A program made the position numbers and the translations under genes. This document shows positions 42,801 to 57,800 of a stretch of DNA of 64,000 nucleotides, piece by piece; position 1 is the first letter of the stretch; every line of letters begins with the position of its first letter. The DNA lies in the NCBI GenBank assembly GCA_034008185.1, contig CM067081.1, forward strand, positions 103,239,265 through 103,303,264, written 5' to 3'. This stretch comes from Gorsachius magnificus. Taxonomy: Eukaryota > Chordata > Aves > Pelecaniformes > Ardeidae. Below the pieces are notes generated by a model, which was not told the origin of the DNA, did not search any database, and worked only from the letters and a program-made list of their open reading frames with translations.

Positions 42801-45800
42801 CAGTCTCACCCCTGAGCTGGAATATGGTCAGGAGAGGTCCTGACAGAGATCACTCACCTTCGCAGAAGAAATTCTATTCCCTAAGCTTTGTGTGAAACCT
42901 GGTTATGAAACTTACGTACTTGGAGGAGTGAATTTTTGCCCCCCTTTCATCTATTCTGTGGATTTGTGGAGATTAGAATGGAATTGTTTTGACAAACCCC
43001 AGAATATAGAGTTTTCCCCTGGAAATGTGCTTAGGCCTGTGGAGAATGTTGAGTGAAGGCATGCTTCCCACATCATAAATGTTTGAAGAATAGTATTTAT
43101 ATGCTTGTCATTTGTTAATATTTTTATTCTCTGACCAGTTAATAGACAATTTCACGTTCAGTAATTGTAATAAACATGCTCTGGAGAATAGGCAGATGAA
43201 TGTTTGGGGTTTTTTTCCCCAAAAACTGTAATTATCCATTCAGTGATATTGTTAACCACCATTTGTTACAGAAACTAGAAGATACACTGATGTTGATTTT
43301 CAGACATCCTACGCTGGAGAGTTGGTTCCTGGCTTTAGAACAACGTTCTCTTCCTCAGCACAGTTTAAACCCCGTCACTGTGAAGCTCCTGTCGGCTCAC
43401 CTCAATTCTGGTGTGCTCCAGCTGTTGAAAACAGGTGCCCCGATGTTGCAGAGCATGGATCACAAACACGTGCTGTCGAAGTATTTTGAAGCTATCACAA
43501 AGAGTGTCTTGAAAGAGCTACAGGCTGCGGGGAAACACAGAAGCCAGTTCTCCCCCAAGAAGTCTCACCAGCTGGAGGCTCTGAAGGAGTTGCACATATA
43601 CATGGCTGCAGCTCAGCTGAAGGAGATCACTTTAACCATGCTGCGACTTCCTGAGACGAGCTTGACTACTCAGAAATCTGAAAAATCCCCTAAAAAAGGG
43701 AAACAATTAAGCTTCTATGGACAGATTTTGGTGCAGCTTCTCACAGAGAGCTACCAAAGGCAGCCCCAACAAGGAGAACTACTGCTATCCACAGAGCACA
43801 TTGAAGCTTTGGGGGTATTGATGTCAGCATCGGCCAGCAAAGATTTAGAAGAACTTTTCCTTCAGACTCTCCAAAGTGAGCCAGTCCTTGCACACGCAGT
43901 CAGTGTAGAGGTGCACGTTCACTGCCTTAACCAGAGGTCAGAAACCTCCCTTGCCATTGTGGGCATGCTGATGAAACACTGTAGGACTCACCTGCTGCAG
44001 TTTGAGCTGTGGTGTCTGAGCAGCGGCACTGGGAAGTACCTCAGGAAAAACATGGAGAGCTTTCTTCCACTCATTAATGTGTATCTGCAATGCAGAGACC
44101 AGTATGATTTCACCCGACCTTCCACAGGTAAAGCCACAACTGATCCGTGTGCGTGATTTGGGAGGCCAGATTCTCGGTATAGGCTCTGCTGTCCTTAAAA
44201 TCATGGATCTGCTGCACAATAAGTAGAGGTGATAAACGTTACTTACCTAATTTCTAATGATTCTCTGATAAACACCTCTGCAGCATAAAAGGTAAAGGAC
44301 TGTTAGACTGAAGCAAAGTATTCTTACAGTTGCTGTTGCCTGGTTTTCTCTTTTGAAGCCCTTATTTAATACTTAGTGCATGTGAAAAATCTCTTGTCAT
44401 GCTTATCTTGGTTTAGTATAGAAGGTAAAAACCTTTTATCAGGTATAGACAGAACACTGGTGAGTGGAATGCCATAGCCATATGGTTTTGCAGAACGTAA
44501 GCTTTCACTTTTACAAGTGTAAGAGTCCAAAACTTTCTTCTAAAATAAATCTCCAAATATAGCTTCCTATAGTAATATCTTCCTAAGATAGCAGTCCAAA
44601 ACTTTCCAAACCAACAGCAGCATTAAATTGATGACACTGTTCAATTTTCTACCAGCAAAACTATGAGTTAGGATTCAACTCGACAGAACAGGATCACTTT
44701 GATTTCATTTGTCTTACTGCATAGAAATGTGAATAGCAACAGAAACAGGCTGACTGTAGTGGTTGGTGGAGAAGGCTAGCTCTATCTAGAAGTTCAAGTA
44801 GTGAAAAGATCTTGTCAGCACACAGGAAGGTAGAGAATGGGAAGAGAAGGGGAAGCTGCGATCTGACCGACTTAATTTATAACGTACCTGTTAGCTGTCT
44901 GTTGGTGTGAGAGAAAATTTCCTTTCAGTCCAGGGTCAGAGAACTTGTAAGGTTTCATCCTTCCTGAGATGCAAGGACCAGGCTTCTTACCAGGAAGTTG
45001 TCCCTCTTTTGAAGGTCTGCATTGTTTGCCCATGCTTAATCATTTCAGCTGTGTAGCAAGTGGTTGTCTGGTATATGTGCTAAATACTTCCTAACGGTGC
45101 TATGGAGCGATACAGAGCACACTTCTCCGCAGCAGATTAGCAGCTACTGTAGTATAATTTCCTAGAAACTAAGTAATCTGGGCCTTGCTTAGAAAAGTGA
45201 TTTGGGATTTTTGTAATTGTAAGTCTGTTGTTGCTTAAGACACTTAGATGGTGAAACATGTGTCCCCTGCTCTCTCCCAACAGTTGTCTCAGCTGTTATA
45301 CCTGTCTTGAGGAAAGCTCTGTGGAAGGAGCTCTGCAGTGTATTTCAAGACACGGAAGCATCTCATGAGACCACTGTGAAACTGCAAGTTCTTTCAAAGT
45401 TGCTGCCATCTTCAGAAAGCAAAGGGCTGCAAAACCTTATTGACCAGCTTCTTGCTGCTCTTGAGAAAGCAGAAAGTCATGAGAGGTAGGCAAATCCAGT
45501 TGCCCTGTTTCAGGACTACGTTTGTCCCATAAAGCATTGTGATAGATAAGCATGAATGCAAATATTGTGAACAATAATAGCATCCTGTCCTTGGAGAATC
45601 TGTCACTTTAACCTTTGGCTGCTAGACCTCTTTGGCATATGCAAAAAGCATGTTATAACATTAAAATATAAGTAATTACCTTTCTGCAGTTGGTCAGTGG
45701 CAGATGCCATATCTAGAGTGCTTGAAAACTCTGAAGAGCTGCTTTCCTGGAGGAGACGCCTGTTATCAGCCTGCATGAAGGGGTTAATTGTCATGTACAA

Positions 45801-48800
45801 CAGCAGTAAAGATGAAAGCAAGCAAGAAGTGGAGAGGTCCATGCTGCAGAGGCTAGAAGAATTATTGGTGAGACTTCTTTCTGTCGGCATTGCCACAATG
45901 TGACTGTGTGCATATGTGTTATTGTGCTCTTGTATCTTGGGTAAATATAGATTGGACTTTATTTTCTATTTTATAGATTATGCCTTCTATGGGCAGGTTT
46001 TAGAGAGTTAACAGCCCTGCTAATCCTTCATAAGAAACAATTTTGAGTTGTTCGTGGTGATGGCTTTCTGCTAACAATCCCCTTTGAAAGTCAGTTTGAG
46101 GTGTTCAGGAGTTAAAAATCAAAGGTTGCCACTGGATGTTTTTATTAAAAAAAAAAAAGTCATAGAGTGATAGAGACACTTCCAACAAGACCCACCTGCC
46201 ATGCCCTCTGAAGTCTGTGGCAGAAATCCAGTTGATCATTGATCATAAAAACACTGCTTGATCATTCCCTCTGTACTATTGGTTTTTTTCATAGTTCAGT
46301 AAGGTAGGCAGATCCATACAAAGACATACAAATGGAAGTCTTTGCAGGCAGCGAATGCCTTTGACCTCTTTATGGCTTCTGGCAAGACTCCGTTTTAGGA
46401 CATGACTGACTGTGCAGGACAGGAGTCCTGCAGGACCTGAGGGGCCGCCTCAAAGTGTTGATCCTGATGGTTGTTTGCAGGCCTGACGAGGTTAGCACCT
46501 ACCATTACTGGGACTGCTGGCACGTGCAGCTGTCAGTCTTCTTAAAACTGATTGTTGGTTGTTGTGGTTTTCTAGCATTTCAGGGAAAATCAGTTTTTGT
46601 AAAGAACATGTACACCCAGCTCACCCAGGTATTGTATCTGTTTGCCACGTGCAGAGGTTGGTTAGCTTAAGCACATTGTAGATACACAAAAACCTAGTAC
46701 CTGAGTAGTCTCTTGCTTTGACTTGCCAACTTTTTATTCCTTTCACACTTGGGGAGTGTGAAGAGTTTCAAGACTCTGGGTGTTTTGGTACCTACATACC
46801 AGTTTGCTTTTTAATTGCGTACAGCCTATATGCTCCCTTGCTCCCAGGACCAACAAAACAAGACTTGCAGTTTCATTTGAATCAGGAGGTAGAATTGTTG
46901 TATCCAAGAGCTTTCTTCCCTGTTATCCTTTGATTGTCCCACCTGAGTGTTTGGCTTGCACGTTGTTAGTGTGTCTGTTGAACAAAAATTGCTGGTCTTG
47001 ATGATCTGTAGAAACTCTATGTGCTAAATGTAAACATCTGTTTTTACTTACCGCGTGCACAGCACTTTGTTGAAGAAGTGGACCCAGATGACTGGTACAG
47101 CCTTGTGAAGACAGGACTCAAGTAAGTAATTCTGAGATGCACCAGAAGTGCTGTGGGAGGTACAGTTCTTTTTGGATTATACTGGAAACACCCTGCCTGC
47201 CCTGAATTCAGTCAGATTTGATGATGCTCTTTGTTTCTCAGGATGCACTTCATGTCAGATCCAGTGGCTTCATTGGAGCCTGAACCTGCACAACTGCAGG
47301 AAGGTTTGGATTTTGTTCTTCAGTTAGCATAACTAACATATCCAATTAGATAGCTGGACTAGCTTCTTTTCGACCAGCATAAAGAAGTTTTATGTGCGTA
47401 TAACTTCCTTTTTATTTAAGGTATTTCTTAAATACAGTTCATATGAAAACAGAATCAGATCTTTCACCTTTAAATGTAAACCATTTAAATAAAGAAATAA
47501 AAAATAGTTTAGGATAATCTTGGTTTCTGTGGAGGTAGAAGTATTAATCTGAAGGGTTGCTGTCTGAAGGGTTAATAGGCAAAATCCTAATCCTTTATTA
47601 AGATCAGTGTGGCTACAAGTGTGACTGTGTGTTGATTCTTTTTTACAGTTAAGATACCAGTGTAACTTAAAAAAAACCCCAACAGCTCAGGGAAGAGGTG
47701 CATGGTTGGTTTGTTTGGGTTTTTTTAATTTGTTTACTGAGTTTCCTTTCTTTGCAAAGTTCTCATGTCTTAAACAGATTTTCTTTTCAAGCAGCTTTCC
47801 TTTTGGTTGGGGTCTGACTTTTCTGTGATCCTTGCTTCTAAAGGTACCGCTACAGAGATGAAGCATTTCTGAAAGTCCTGAATGTTGCTATTCAGTTATT
47901 ATACAAGAAAGAATCCTCACTTAGTCAGAGATTAGTCAAGCTCTCCAAACTTCACATGATGGTCACGCAGCACTCTCTATTTTTGTCAGCCATACTGAGG
48001 TCAAGAGAAGAAGATGGCACGAACATCCAGACAAGAGGTATTTTTTTAATCTTCTTCTTCCCTTTATTTAGTAATCTTGTCTTTTTCATGTTAATTTCTA
48101 CCCATCCAGTAACCTATCCACCTACATATACTTGCAGAGCTATTAAACAATTCCAGAATATTAGTGCTTCGTTTTGAATTCTCCCTCTCCTTGGATCCAA
48201 ATGTTGCATTCATTTTATAGCTGCCAGTTTTAAACACTTACCCGTTTTCTACAGCTGCTGTTTAACCCTGTTGAAATCTTGAATTAATTCTTTTGGTTTC
48301 TGTGAGGCTATTAGTGTAAGATCACTGAAGTGCATATAGGTTCTGTTAGAAATGTGTGTGACGTTTAAACCTATTTTAGAATAGGCTGATACAGAAGCTT
48401 GTAAGTTGAGTTTGTAAGTTGAGTTTGCAAGTTGTATCAAAAATGTTAATTTAATCAATGTGTGTTTGATAATGCAACCTTTCATGAGGAATATCCTTCC
48501 ATGAGTAATACAAATTGGGTGCTAGTTCATGTGTAGGATTGGCTTTGTTTCTTCATCTCTGCCAACTGAAATACTACCTGACCTTGAACCAATCATTTCA
48601 TCTACATACACCTTAGCTTTTTCCCACTGTGCAGGGCTTTGAGATTCAGTGATTGAAGGAGCCATATAAGAAAAGGGAAGGAAATTCTCAGGGCAGTGTA
48701 GAATTATAGAATCCTAGGTTGGAAGCATGTTGATAACAAATTTTGTGTATGTTGGTGAGCAACATGTAAACAAATTTTAAAGTTTTAAATCACCTGAAAA

Positions 48801-51800
48801 GAGCAAAAAGCTCTTGTGAAGTCACAAATTTAGTGAAATTAAAAAGAAGTAATAGATTTTGCTGCATACTGTATGTGGTTTACCTTTTGAATCTATTTCG
48901 GTAGAGCAGCAAGATGGATTCTTTGAGGCTAACTTCACTAATTCAGAACATTGGTGTCAAAAGTGCATTCATTCAGGCTGTTGTCTTTATGACCTAACTT
49001 GTTCTGACATACATTTTATATTTCTGTAGATAGTAGGGGGAAAAGCCAGTGCCATTTCAAATACTGGGAGTAAAGAAATCTGGATTCAGGTCTTGAATCT
49101 GCCACAGGTACCCTAGGTGCCTTTGAGTAATCTGATCACTTATTCAATCTGTTTCTCAACTAAGTGTAAAATAAAGGTGGATAATTCTTCTATGCCCCAG
49201 GACTGAGTTCCTGTAGCTTGCTAACTAATTGGATTCTGCAGTGATGACCCCTGTTTAAATGCACAGTGTAGATAAATTAGTGGTGTGAACTTAAATGTTC
49301 TTGCTGTAACTTCTTGAGTAGCTTGGGAAGGTTGCTGGGATGTCTGCCTTTACTGTGTGCAACTCCTGAGCTAATTTAAGAAGCCTTCCTGGGAGAGGAG
49401 GGGGCTGCGGTATGGTAGGATGGGGTATAGTGCTCCTTTTTAACCAGAGAGCAAATGTGTACACATGGGAAGTTTCTGCAGGGTCGTATGCCACACTGGG
49501 GACCTCACCTCACAGTAACATTTGCGTGTCTGGCTTGGAAATACTGTTTTAACTTCATCAAAAATAGTTGTTCCACTTGAATTAAATGAATCAGAATCAT
49601 CCTTTAGTGTAGTCAGGGAAATGGTTTTTGGTATTTATAGAGGTAGATCTTGATCTAAAATGTACAGTACTGTGTGTGCATCTATTTAGAGAGGGTGTAT
49701 GTGTGTAGGGGTATTTATATACGCACTATCTAACTGAGAGAGCAACAAAGCTAAAGCTGCGTGTTTATTTCAGAGGCCTTGGTGGATATACTGCTGACAG
49801 TTGTGAAACTCAGCCCTTCTGTCTGTGAAAGCAGTCACCTTGCTGTGTTGCTGGGTGCCTACGGGGCTACACTGAGTGCTGTAGGTAAGTGTGTTAGCCT
49901 GGGAAAGGTACCCTACTAGATCTGGTTTTCATCTTCATAGGTGACTGACTTTGGCTTTCATCTTGTTTATTAGATCAGAAGATACTGCTACTGCTTCAGT
50001 TATATGAGAAGAATAATCAAAGTCTTATAAATACCAGGTAAGCTGACCACCTTCCTTTTGTTTGACTAACTACACACAAATACGCAGTCTCACAATTGCA
50101 TTTTTCCAGGGTCTTACTTTTAGTTGACATAAACAATGAGCAAGGTCAAACCTAGAGGTGAATGTTGCTTTTGGAAACATTTTTCCTATATATTTCCTAT
50201 TCTTAATGTAATTCTTGTGTGTTGCCCAAATTTTTGGGTGTCTGTGGGTTGGGTGAGGGACTGTCTCATTTCAGTAGTCCCTCACTCTCCATAGTAAGAA
50301 CCCACTGTTAGGGATTTCATCGCAGATAAAGGCCAAAGCACAAGTTGCTGGTGTAGGATCCCTTTCCCTTCCCGTTCCCTTGGAATGCAGCATTCTCCAC
50401 TTAGCACCCCTTGCCCTTTTCAGTGATCTTGTGCCTATATATATGATACTCGACTCTAGTGCTTTGCTGGAGAGGAAGGGAATATGCCAGTGGAGGAGTC
50501 ATGTATAACCTTTTGCATTAACATATGTATTGATAGCTCTGAGTTACTAACATGGTATCAATGCCTTCCTTGTCTTTCACCAGTCTGGACTGTGGATCTC
50601 CTTATAGCGCAGCCTTGCAATACATCTACATGCTTCATAAGAGAGCACCATGTATTGTATAAAATAATCAGTTTCTTTTCAGGCCCTGTGCCCAAGCAGT
50701 CCACAGGGAAGTCTGTCGCTAACAGTTAGTTCTCATACACTGATGGTTTTGGTCTGCCTTGCCTAAATGCACTCTTCTGTCTTTGAGGTATGGGCATAAA
50801 TATTAATAGCAATGCAAGAGTACTGGCTCAGAAGCTGGAGCAGTTCTGGGCTCTGAATTAAGGACCTCCCTTAGCTTTGAGAATATAGATAATCCTTGCA
50901 GACTGTGAAGGGGAACAGGAAATGGAGGTTCTTGTTAGCAGGGAACTGAAGTGGCTTCCAGAAACCAGGGCTTTGGCGCTAGCCAGGTCCTGCATTAATC
51001 TTTACTGAAAGTGTTTGCAAATGGGAGGGTGTTATGTGAGAAGGAGATTGATTTCAGGGGTAGATAGGTCCCAAAACTTTTGTAGCCTTTGAAGCGGAGA
51101 AAGAACGTCATACTGTACCCTGAAGTGAATTGGTAGCCAGACACTTACTTAGACTTGATCCCAGCACTGAACAGTTTGAGTAAATATAGAGAACATTCAG
51201 GAAAAGTGCTGTACATGCAACCCAGCAGAGCTCAACTTGTATTACAAATGGGAGCCTTCAGGTTCTGGGTGGTAAGAAGCTTAACGCCATTCCTCCAGCT
51301 GCCTCACTGTCACTGAGGCATGCTGCTGGCAGTACCCACATAATAAATGGCAATATCAATACCACTTTAAGCACAATAGCAAAGTAAGTGGCATCTAAGG
51401 AGCAACTCGGAGGAGGAGAGTAAGGATTTATGTTTTACTGGACCGCTGTGATGCTGGTTTGAAATAATCAGTTGTGTTTGAGACAAACTTGTCTGACCTG
51501 GTCTTGATTGCTCTCTTTTCATGCAGCTGCTATCATACTTAGCTGCATTTATAGCTTAAAAGCGTTTTTTCTGAGAAGGTAAGTTCTGACTTGGATTAAC
51601 AGGATAGGAAATAGTTAATGAGACACCCTCAGACTGAATTTGAAAAGCTTTTGGATGGATGAAAAAGGTGTTGCCAGGGAAACAAGTTCTAGTTGCAAGT
51701 TCCCACAGGATAATAAGTACAAGTGAAGGGAAAATTTAAATACTAATTTATATCCTCTGTAATTGCTTTTCGCTCAGTACTAGCAGTGTGTTGACTAATG

Positions 51801-54800
51801 CCTTTACTTTTAACAATGTTTAAGAATCCTGCTATGGGGTCCAGCCGCTGTGGAGCATCACAAAACTTGCAAGAGTCTAGGGAAGTCACTATGGCAGCAG
51901 CCAAGCATGGAGGAGATTCTGTGTCTGCTAGATCGAGAAAAGATGATGAAGACAATTCTGTCCTTTCCTCAGCATCGCCGTCTTCTGTCATCACAGGTGC
52001 TTTGGTTCAGACTGCTGAATTTTGATGTAGAAAAAGAGCCTTTCACTTCAGTAGTTTCTTTCTTGCATTCATGTAATTGCAATTTGTTTACATCAGGAGA
52101 GTAATTAAAATTCATAGGAGGGCTGGAATTAATTATTTAGGAGCACTTTTCAAATGACTTGCAATATATGTACCACATCTTGTCGGCAGGTGTGATTGTG
52201 CAGCATTGCAAAGATTGCCATGTATAAGTGAGACCAGAATTTGACTTTAAGCAGTTGTTAAATTTTACTGCCCAAGGATCCACTGACAGTGGGCTCCTCA
52301 GTCTTTCATAGAGTTTGCTAACATGCTTCTACACCTCTTTGTGCTAGTAGGGGGAAATAGTTTTGGAATCCTGATAGTGAAATCCAGATTTAAACACAAG
52401 CATCTCTCACCCTGTATTGCATTGTATCTTGCCAGGTTTAGTATCAGTTGCTTTATAATGGGATGAGGTGGTTGGGGAAGTTTGGAACCAGGCTGGATAT
52501 TGGTGTTGTTCCTTACAAATACTGGTTTGGATTTGGTTTCAGGAGGTACAAGAGGCACTATATAGAGATGAATGCGTCAAGAGTCTTGATGACTTCTACG
52601 ATCCTTGTTTTCTGCTTCAGCTCTTTAGTGAACTGACCAGACCAGGTAAAGTGAATGTTTCTCTTTGATATTTAGTGTCCTTTTACTCTGCTGCGGGAGC
52701 TGCATGGCTCCATCTGTAGCTCTGTTATTCTCAGTATAAGAGTTAATACTACAAAGAAATTTGTGCCTGGCTTTGGAGAGAAGAAACATACATCATTTAA
52801 CCGCCTACTGCATTGAATGACTTAAAAATAACGAGGCATAATTGGCATTAAAGTTTGTTGTTTTTTTTAAAGCACTTTTCCAAATAGTGCTATATATCTA
52901 GTGAGATTTGGCTGCTCAGAGCAACATAGCAGCAATGGGCATTCCTGCCAACCTGCTCTTGTTGAGACAAGGTGGTGCACCCTTATAGCTCTCTTAAATG
53001 TAGTGGGTTAACCCTGCATAGAGGGACTGGTCTGCTTAAGATGAGGAGAGGTTTTTAAACTGGAACTGGAAACAGCTTGGAAGAGACAAAAAGTAGACAA
53101 AGATTTATGTTCTCTGATCTATCGAAAGCATTCTGTATATCACAAAAACCAGCACAATGTAATTGTAAAATCGCATAAGAGGGATCAGCAGAGAATATTC
53201 CCCACTGGAAGGTTGTATTTTTTTCTGGTGAATGTGTAGAGCTGTATTCTGCATCAGCTGTGGTGTCACAGCAACGCGATGAGCAAAACTGGCATGGGAG
53301 GGATGGTACCTTCTGCTGCTGCATGCAGTGCCCCACCTGCAGCTGATATGACCGCTCTGATCTGGGGCTGTTTTGTGGCTGAGTTTTTGGGAGCAGTAAT
53401 CATCTCCTTTCAGCTATGCTCTCTGTGGGAGCTGGGCAGAGGTGGGGCAGGTTGGAGAATGTGCCCTGCAATGCTGGAGGAGTTCTCTGGGGGTAAACCA
53501 GAAGCAACCATTACTGAGAAATGGTGAAGTTGCTTCCTGACCAGAGTGAATCTCTGCAGGGGTATTGATATCTATGAGGGACACCATGACTGAATGGAGA
53601 TCTGGCCTGTTACAGGCTGTGGTTATAGTATGGGGAAGCTTCAGCCAACTCATTTTCCATTAGACAGAGATGCATGGGGCCATTTTATGTCATGAATAGG
53701 CCTGTGCTCAGAATTGTTGGAAAGTTTGATGAGAGAGATCTACATGGTGCTTGAAAACTAGTTGCTTAGCCTCGCTTTTCTTGTTTGACATGACCCTGCT
53801 TCGCATGTGCATATCCCTGCTGTACTTCACAGGCACACTGCTTATTCAGAGAGCCCTTAAAGATCAAAGTGAGCCAAGTATCATAAGGAATTTCTAACCA
53901 GCTCCCTCTCTATGTTGATTATGGTTAACCACTGTGTAGTTACAGCTGGATTTGGCTTTCCACAACAATAATGTCAGAACCAATTGGCAGGCTAATAACA
54001 GTCTTTCAGTGAAATCATACTTACAGTCCTTCTTTGTTCACCTATACCCTTATAGTACAGTACCTGTTTTGTGTGTTCTTAGCCTATACTTAGCTATAGC
54101 TGTAAACCACTCTGTATAATTTTGACAGCAGTAAAAAGAACTGTCTTTTAATCTACTGAGGATAAAAAGGTAGCAGAACTATTTGGCATTTTGCTGTAGG
54201 AGGGATCTTAGACAATCCAGTTAAAGCTGGGTCTTTGAGATTGTTATTGATGAAGAGCATGGACAGCCAGTGTCTTTCGAACCTGGGTGTAATAGTTGGA
54301 AAAAGCACGGCTGTCATGCACCTGTCGTCATCATCACCCACCACCTGGAAGCCACCACCTTAACTGGTGGGAGGGATTTGGTGGCTGTTGGTCAGCCGCA
54401 GCACTGCTACAGTGAACCAGCAAGGATGACCACTTGTGTGGGATGCAGTGGGGTTGAGGGAGCTCTTGTACATGGTGTTCTTGCGGAGCTGTGGAGGCAG
54501 TGGCTACTCTTAACGCTGACATACGCTGACTCTTAAAACTGGAAAGGGGAAAACCAGTTCTCTTAACTGCTCCACACTGAGTGAGAGTGTGTGTCCTGAG
54601 AGGGACGTTTTTAAAAGGCCCAAGTGATTTATGAGTTCAGGTCCCGTGGTGCTCCTAAACCATGTCAGCTGCTTTTGGAATTCCCAATTCCTCTTTATTT
54701 ATTTGCTGTTTGTACTGGCTGCACAGTGCCCTGTGCACAGATGTTATATAACTGCTGAATTTATAAACATAGACTTATTGCACAGTGTTTAATGCTGAGT

Positions 54801-57800
54801 AAAAAGTAAGTCTGGAACTGGGCAGATAGCAAGTTCTATCTAACTTTAACTCTGATAAGCATCTTGTGGAAAGCTTTTCCATCATGGTTCTCAAGGTACT
54901 TTAAACAAACCGTATGTCAGACATAGAATTAATTTTTTGTTTTTAATAATAGCTTGTTATTTTATGTTAGTTGTTGAATGCACTCTCCAAGGTCAGCTGG
55001 ATGGAAAATATTTCCACTGCATGTTTTAGAGTGAAAGTAAGTTTTCCAAATAAATCTTTCCGTGACCAGCATGAACTTTACTGCTGAAGTGAAGACCTTG
55101 GATTTCAGTATGTGGTACCACCCCAAAAAATTATCCACTTTGTCTGTCTAGTTGGTGTACATTAGTAGTTCTCAAGAACTGCAGTCTGAAGGAGAGCCAT
55201 GTGGTGGCTTGCTGTGAAAGGGCATACAACACATACTTGATCCTGTACTGAAGAGGGGTTGTTGTGTAGGCCAGGGCTATGTGTGAGATGTCCCTAAGTG
55301 ACGGAGAATCCTCTGCAAGCAGGCAAGTTTTAGATCATCTTTGCATGTTCACTTGGGATTCAACAGAAAGCATCCATTTCTCAGTGCTTAACTTATGCCC
55401 TTGCATCTTGCCTGCAGAGTGGGAAGTGTGGAGCCGCTTTGCCCCAGGCAGAAAGTAGCAGAGGGCATAGATCAGGTGTCTCTCTGGGCTCTGTTTTTCT
55501 TTCTTCTGCCCTGTTGTTGCTACTCCTCTCAGCATTTTTACTTTGGCAATCAGGTGGGCGGCCTTTCCCAGTGCCTGGAAGTAGAGGGGGGTAGAGCTGT
55601 ATCTGTACAAGCTCTGGTGATGTGGGAAGTATCCCATGATAACAAACGAGGGATCTTTTTGCTCACTAGCAGAACGACTCAGGTGTTTTGCATTATGCCA
55701 GTTAAACTTGATGTGCTTTGGCAAGGAGTGGTGTAGGGAAGTGTACAGTAATTGCTCCTTGTAAAACCACTCACTGAAAAGATCTGTTACTGCAATTCAG
55801 TGATGCCTTTGCATTGGTCACGTAGCAGTGGGCTGGTTGGGAGGCAATGCTGGGAGGTGGAGACCCTGCCGTTGCCTGGCCCCATAACTAGCAGAGCTGG
55901 GTATGAAACTGCCAGGCAGGAAACTGAAGTAGGAGTTCTGGCAGCTGAGGAAGAGATGAGAGAAACAGCCCAGCTGCTGGTGCGGGGACATAAATAATCT
56001 GTGATTTTTACCTAAATATATATAAAATATATATATATGTATTTTGGTTGTGTGTGGGTGGTGGTGGGGGAGGAAATCAGTGGACCAAATATAGGTACTT
56101 GTCAGTAACACTACAGCCTCTTCTTAAATAGGAATATTTGTTTCTCAGAAACTTCCTCTTGACCTTCAGCGTGAATGACAAGTAAATATATGAATGTTGT
56201 TGCTAAACTCAGAACTGCAATACATTTGTACTTTAGCTGGTAAAATACAACTGGGGTGCCATTGTATTCCTGTACAGGTGAATGGACTAGAAATAGCAAA
56301 GGAAATATTCTGGAGGTTTTACATCAAGTCATTTCTAGCCAACAGTGGGTAGAAATGGCACAAGCTCTTCAAAACACACAGCCCTTAAATGAGAAACTCT
56401 AAATCATGATGGCAAAATGCTATGGAAGATAAATATTAGATTCAAGGGTGTGTTTTCTGTTTGGCCGGTTACTGTGCATCACTGGATTTTGTTTGTCCCA
56501 GAAGGGCATAGGGGTACAGTTTAGTACTGTGCTTGGAACATGCCTTACCGGCAGAATCACTTATGCCTGCACAATAACAACTGGTGTGCCTAATGGCTTA
56601 TTTATGTATTATTCCATTCGTTCAATTACAGAAGCTCTTTAGTGCAGTTAGGTTTTTTATTGGCTATGCAGATCTTCCTTTCAGGCACAGACTTACTAAG
56701 TGCCCAGAAAATGTTTTGAGGAGGAGAATTTTCCCTCTTGTTCTTCTTTGTACTTAACTTTCATGAAACAGTGAGATATGTCATGTCTTTACAGAATTTA
56801 CTCCAAACTTTGCATGGTCTAGCAGGCAGAATTGTCTCTGTCTCACGTGAATGAGACTAACCGCATTCATTTCAGCTCAGGTAAAGAATTACTGTTCAGA
56901 GTGATTTGCAGAATGCCTTTGCTAGTTGAAGCTAGTTCAGCATGCAGTGAAGAAATAGTTTGTAGGGGTAGATCTAGAAATTGGTGTTTATGAATAGAAG
57001 TTTAGTTAAGGATTATAGTGCTGTTATATACTCTGACATGTCAATATAATGCACTGGGTGTTTTTCTTCCATTTTTTTCCCTCTTCCCACACAGAGTGTG
57101 TAGTGGCATGTCACAAGTTTGTCGAAGTCAATGCCCTGGGTCTAACAGTAGCTGCGCTTAGCAGCTATGATTCCAACATGAGAGCAGCCGCGTATTTTGT
57201 CCTGGCTTCCTTTCGTTCTCATCTGGAAGGAGCTCGCTTTCGAGAGAAGAGTCAGGTAAGACTGAGCTCAGTTGATAGTTTGCCAGGTTAGACATTTTAG
57301 GTCATGGACACTTACGACAGAGTCAATGCTTTACTCATCCATCCTCATGCACATGGTGAGAGAGCTAAATGAAGCTTTTTATCCTCTATTCCATTGTTTC
57401 TCCTTTATTGCTTTGTGTTTCCTCCTGTTATAATCAATGGGCAGAAAAAGAGGGGAAAATGTGTTTTAGAAATTCTAAGGAATTTTATTTGTAGGAATGG
57501 AAATCCTGATGGGATTGGTATTTGATTTATGGCCTATGAAAGATCCTAAAAGTTTATTTATGTATTCACACTCTCCTGTTGTATTTGTTTGGGTTACGGT
57601 TCAAGCTTTTCTCCCCTGGGCTTTTGTGATGCAGTTGCTCTATCTCTTGGATGCTGTGCAAAATGGAATCAGGCAGCCGAACCTCAGATTTACCTTCTCT
57701 TTGACCCTCTACATTGCTCGTGTGGCACAGCAGATTCTGAAGCCAGGTACTGTAACCTACTGTGCATGTTGAACTCCTGGGGTGGGTGACAGTACATGGA

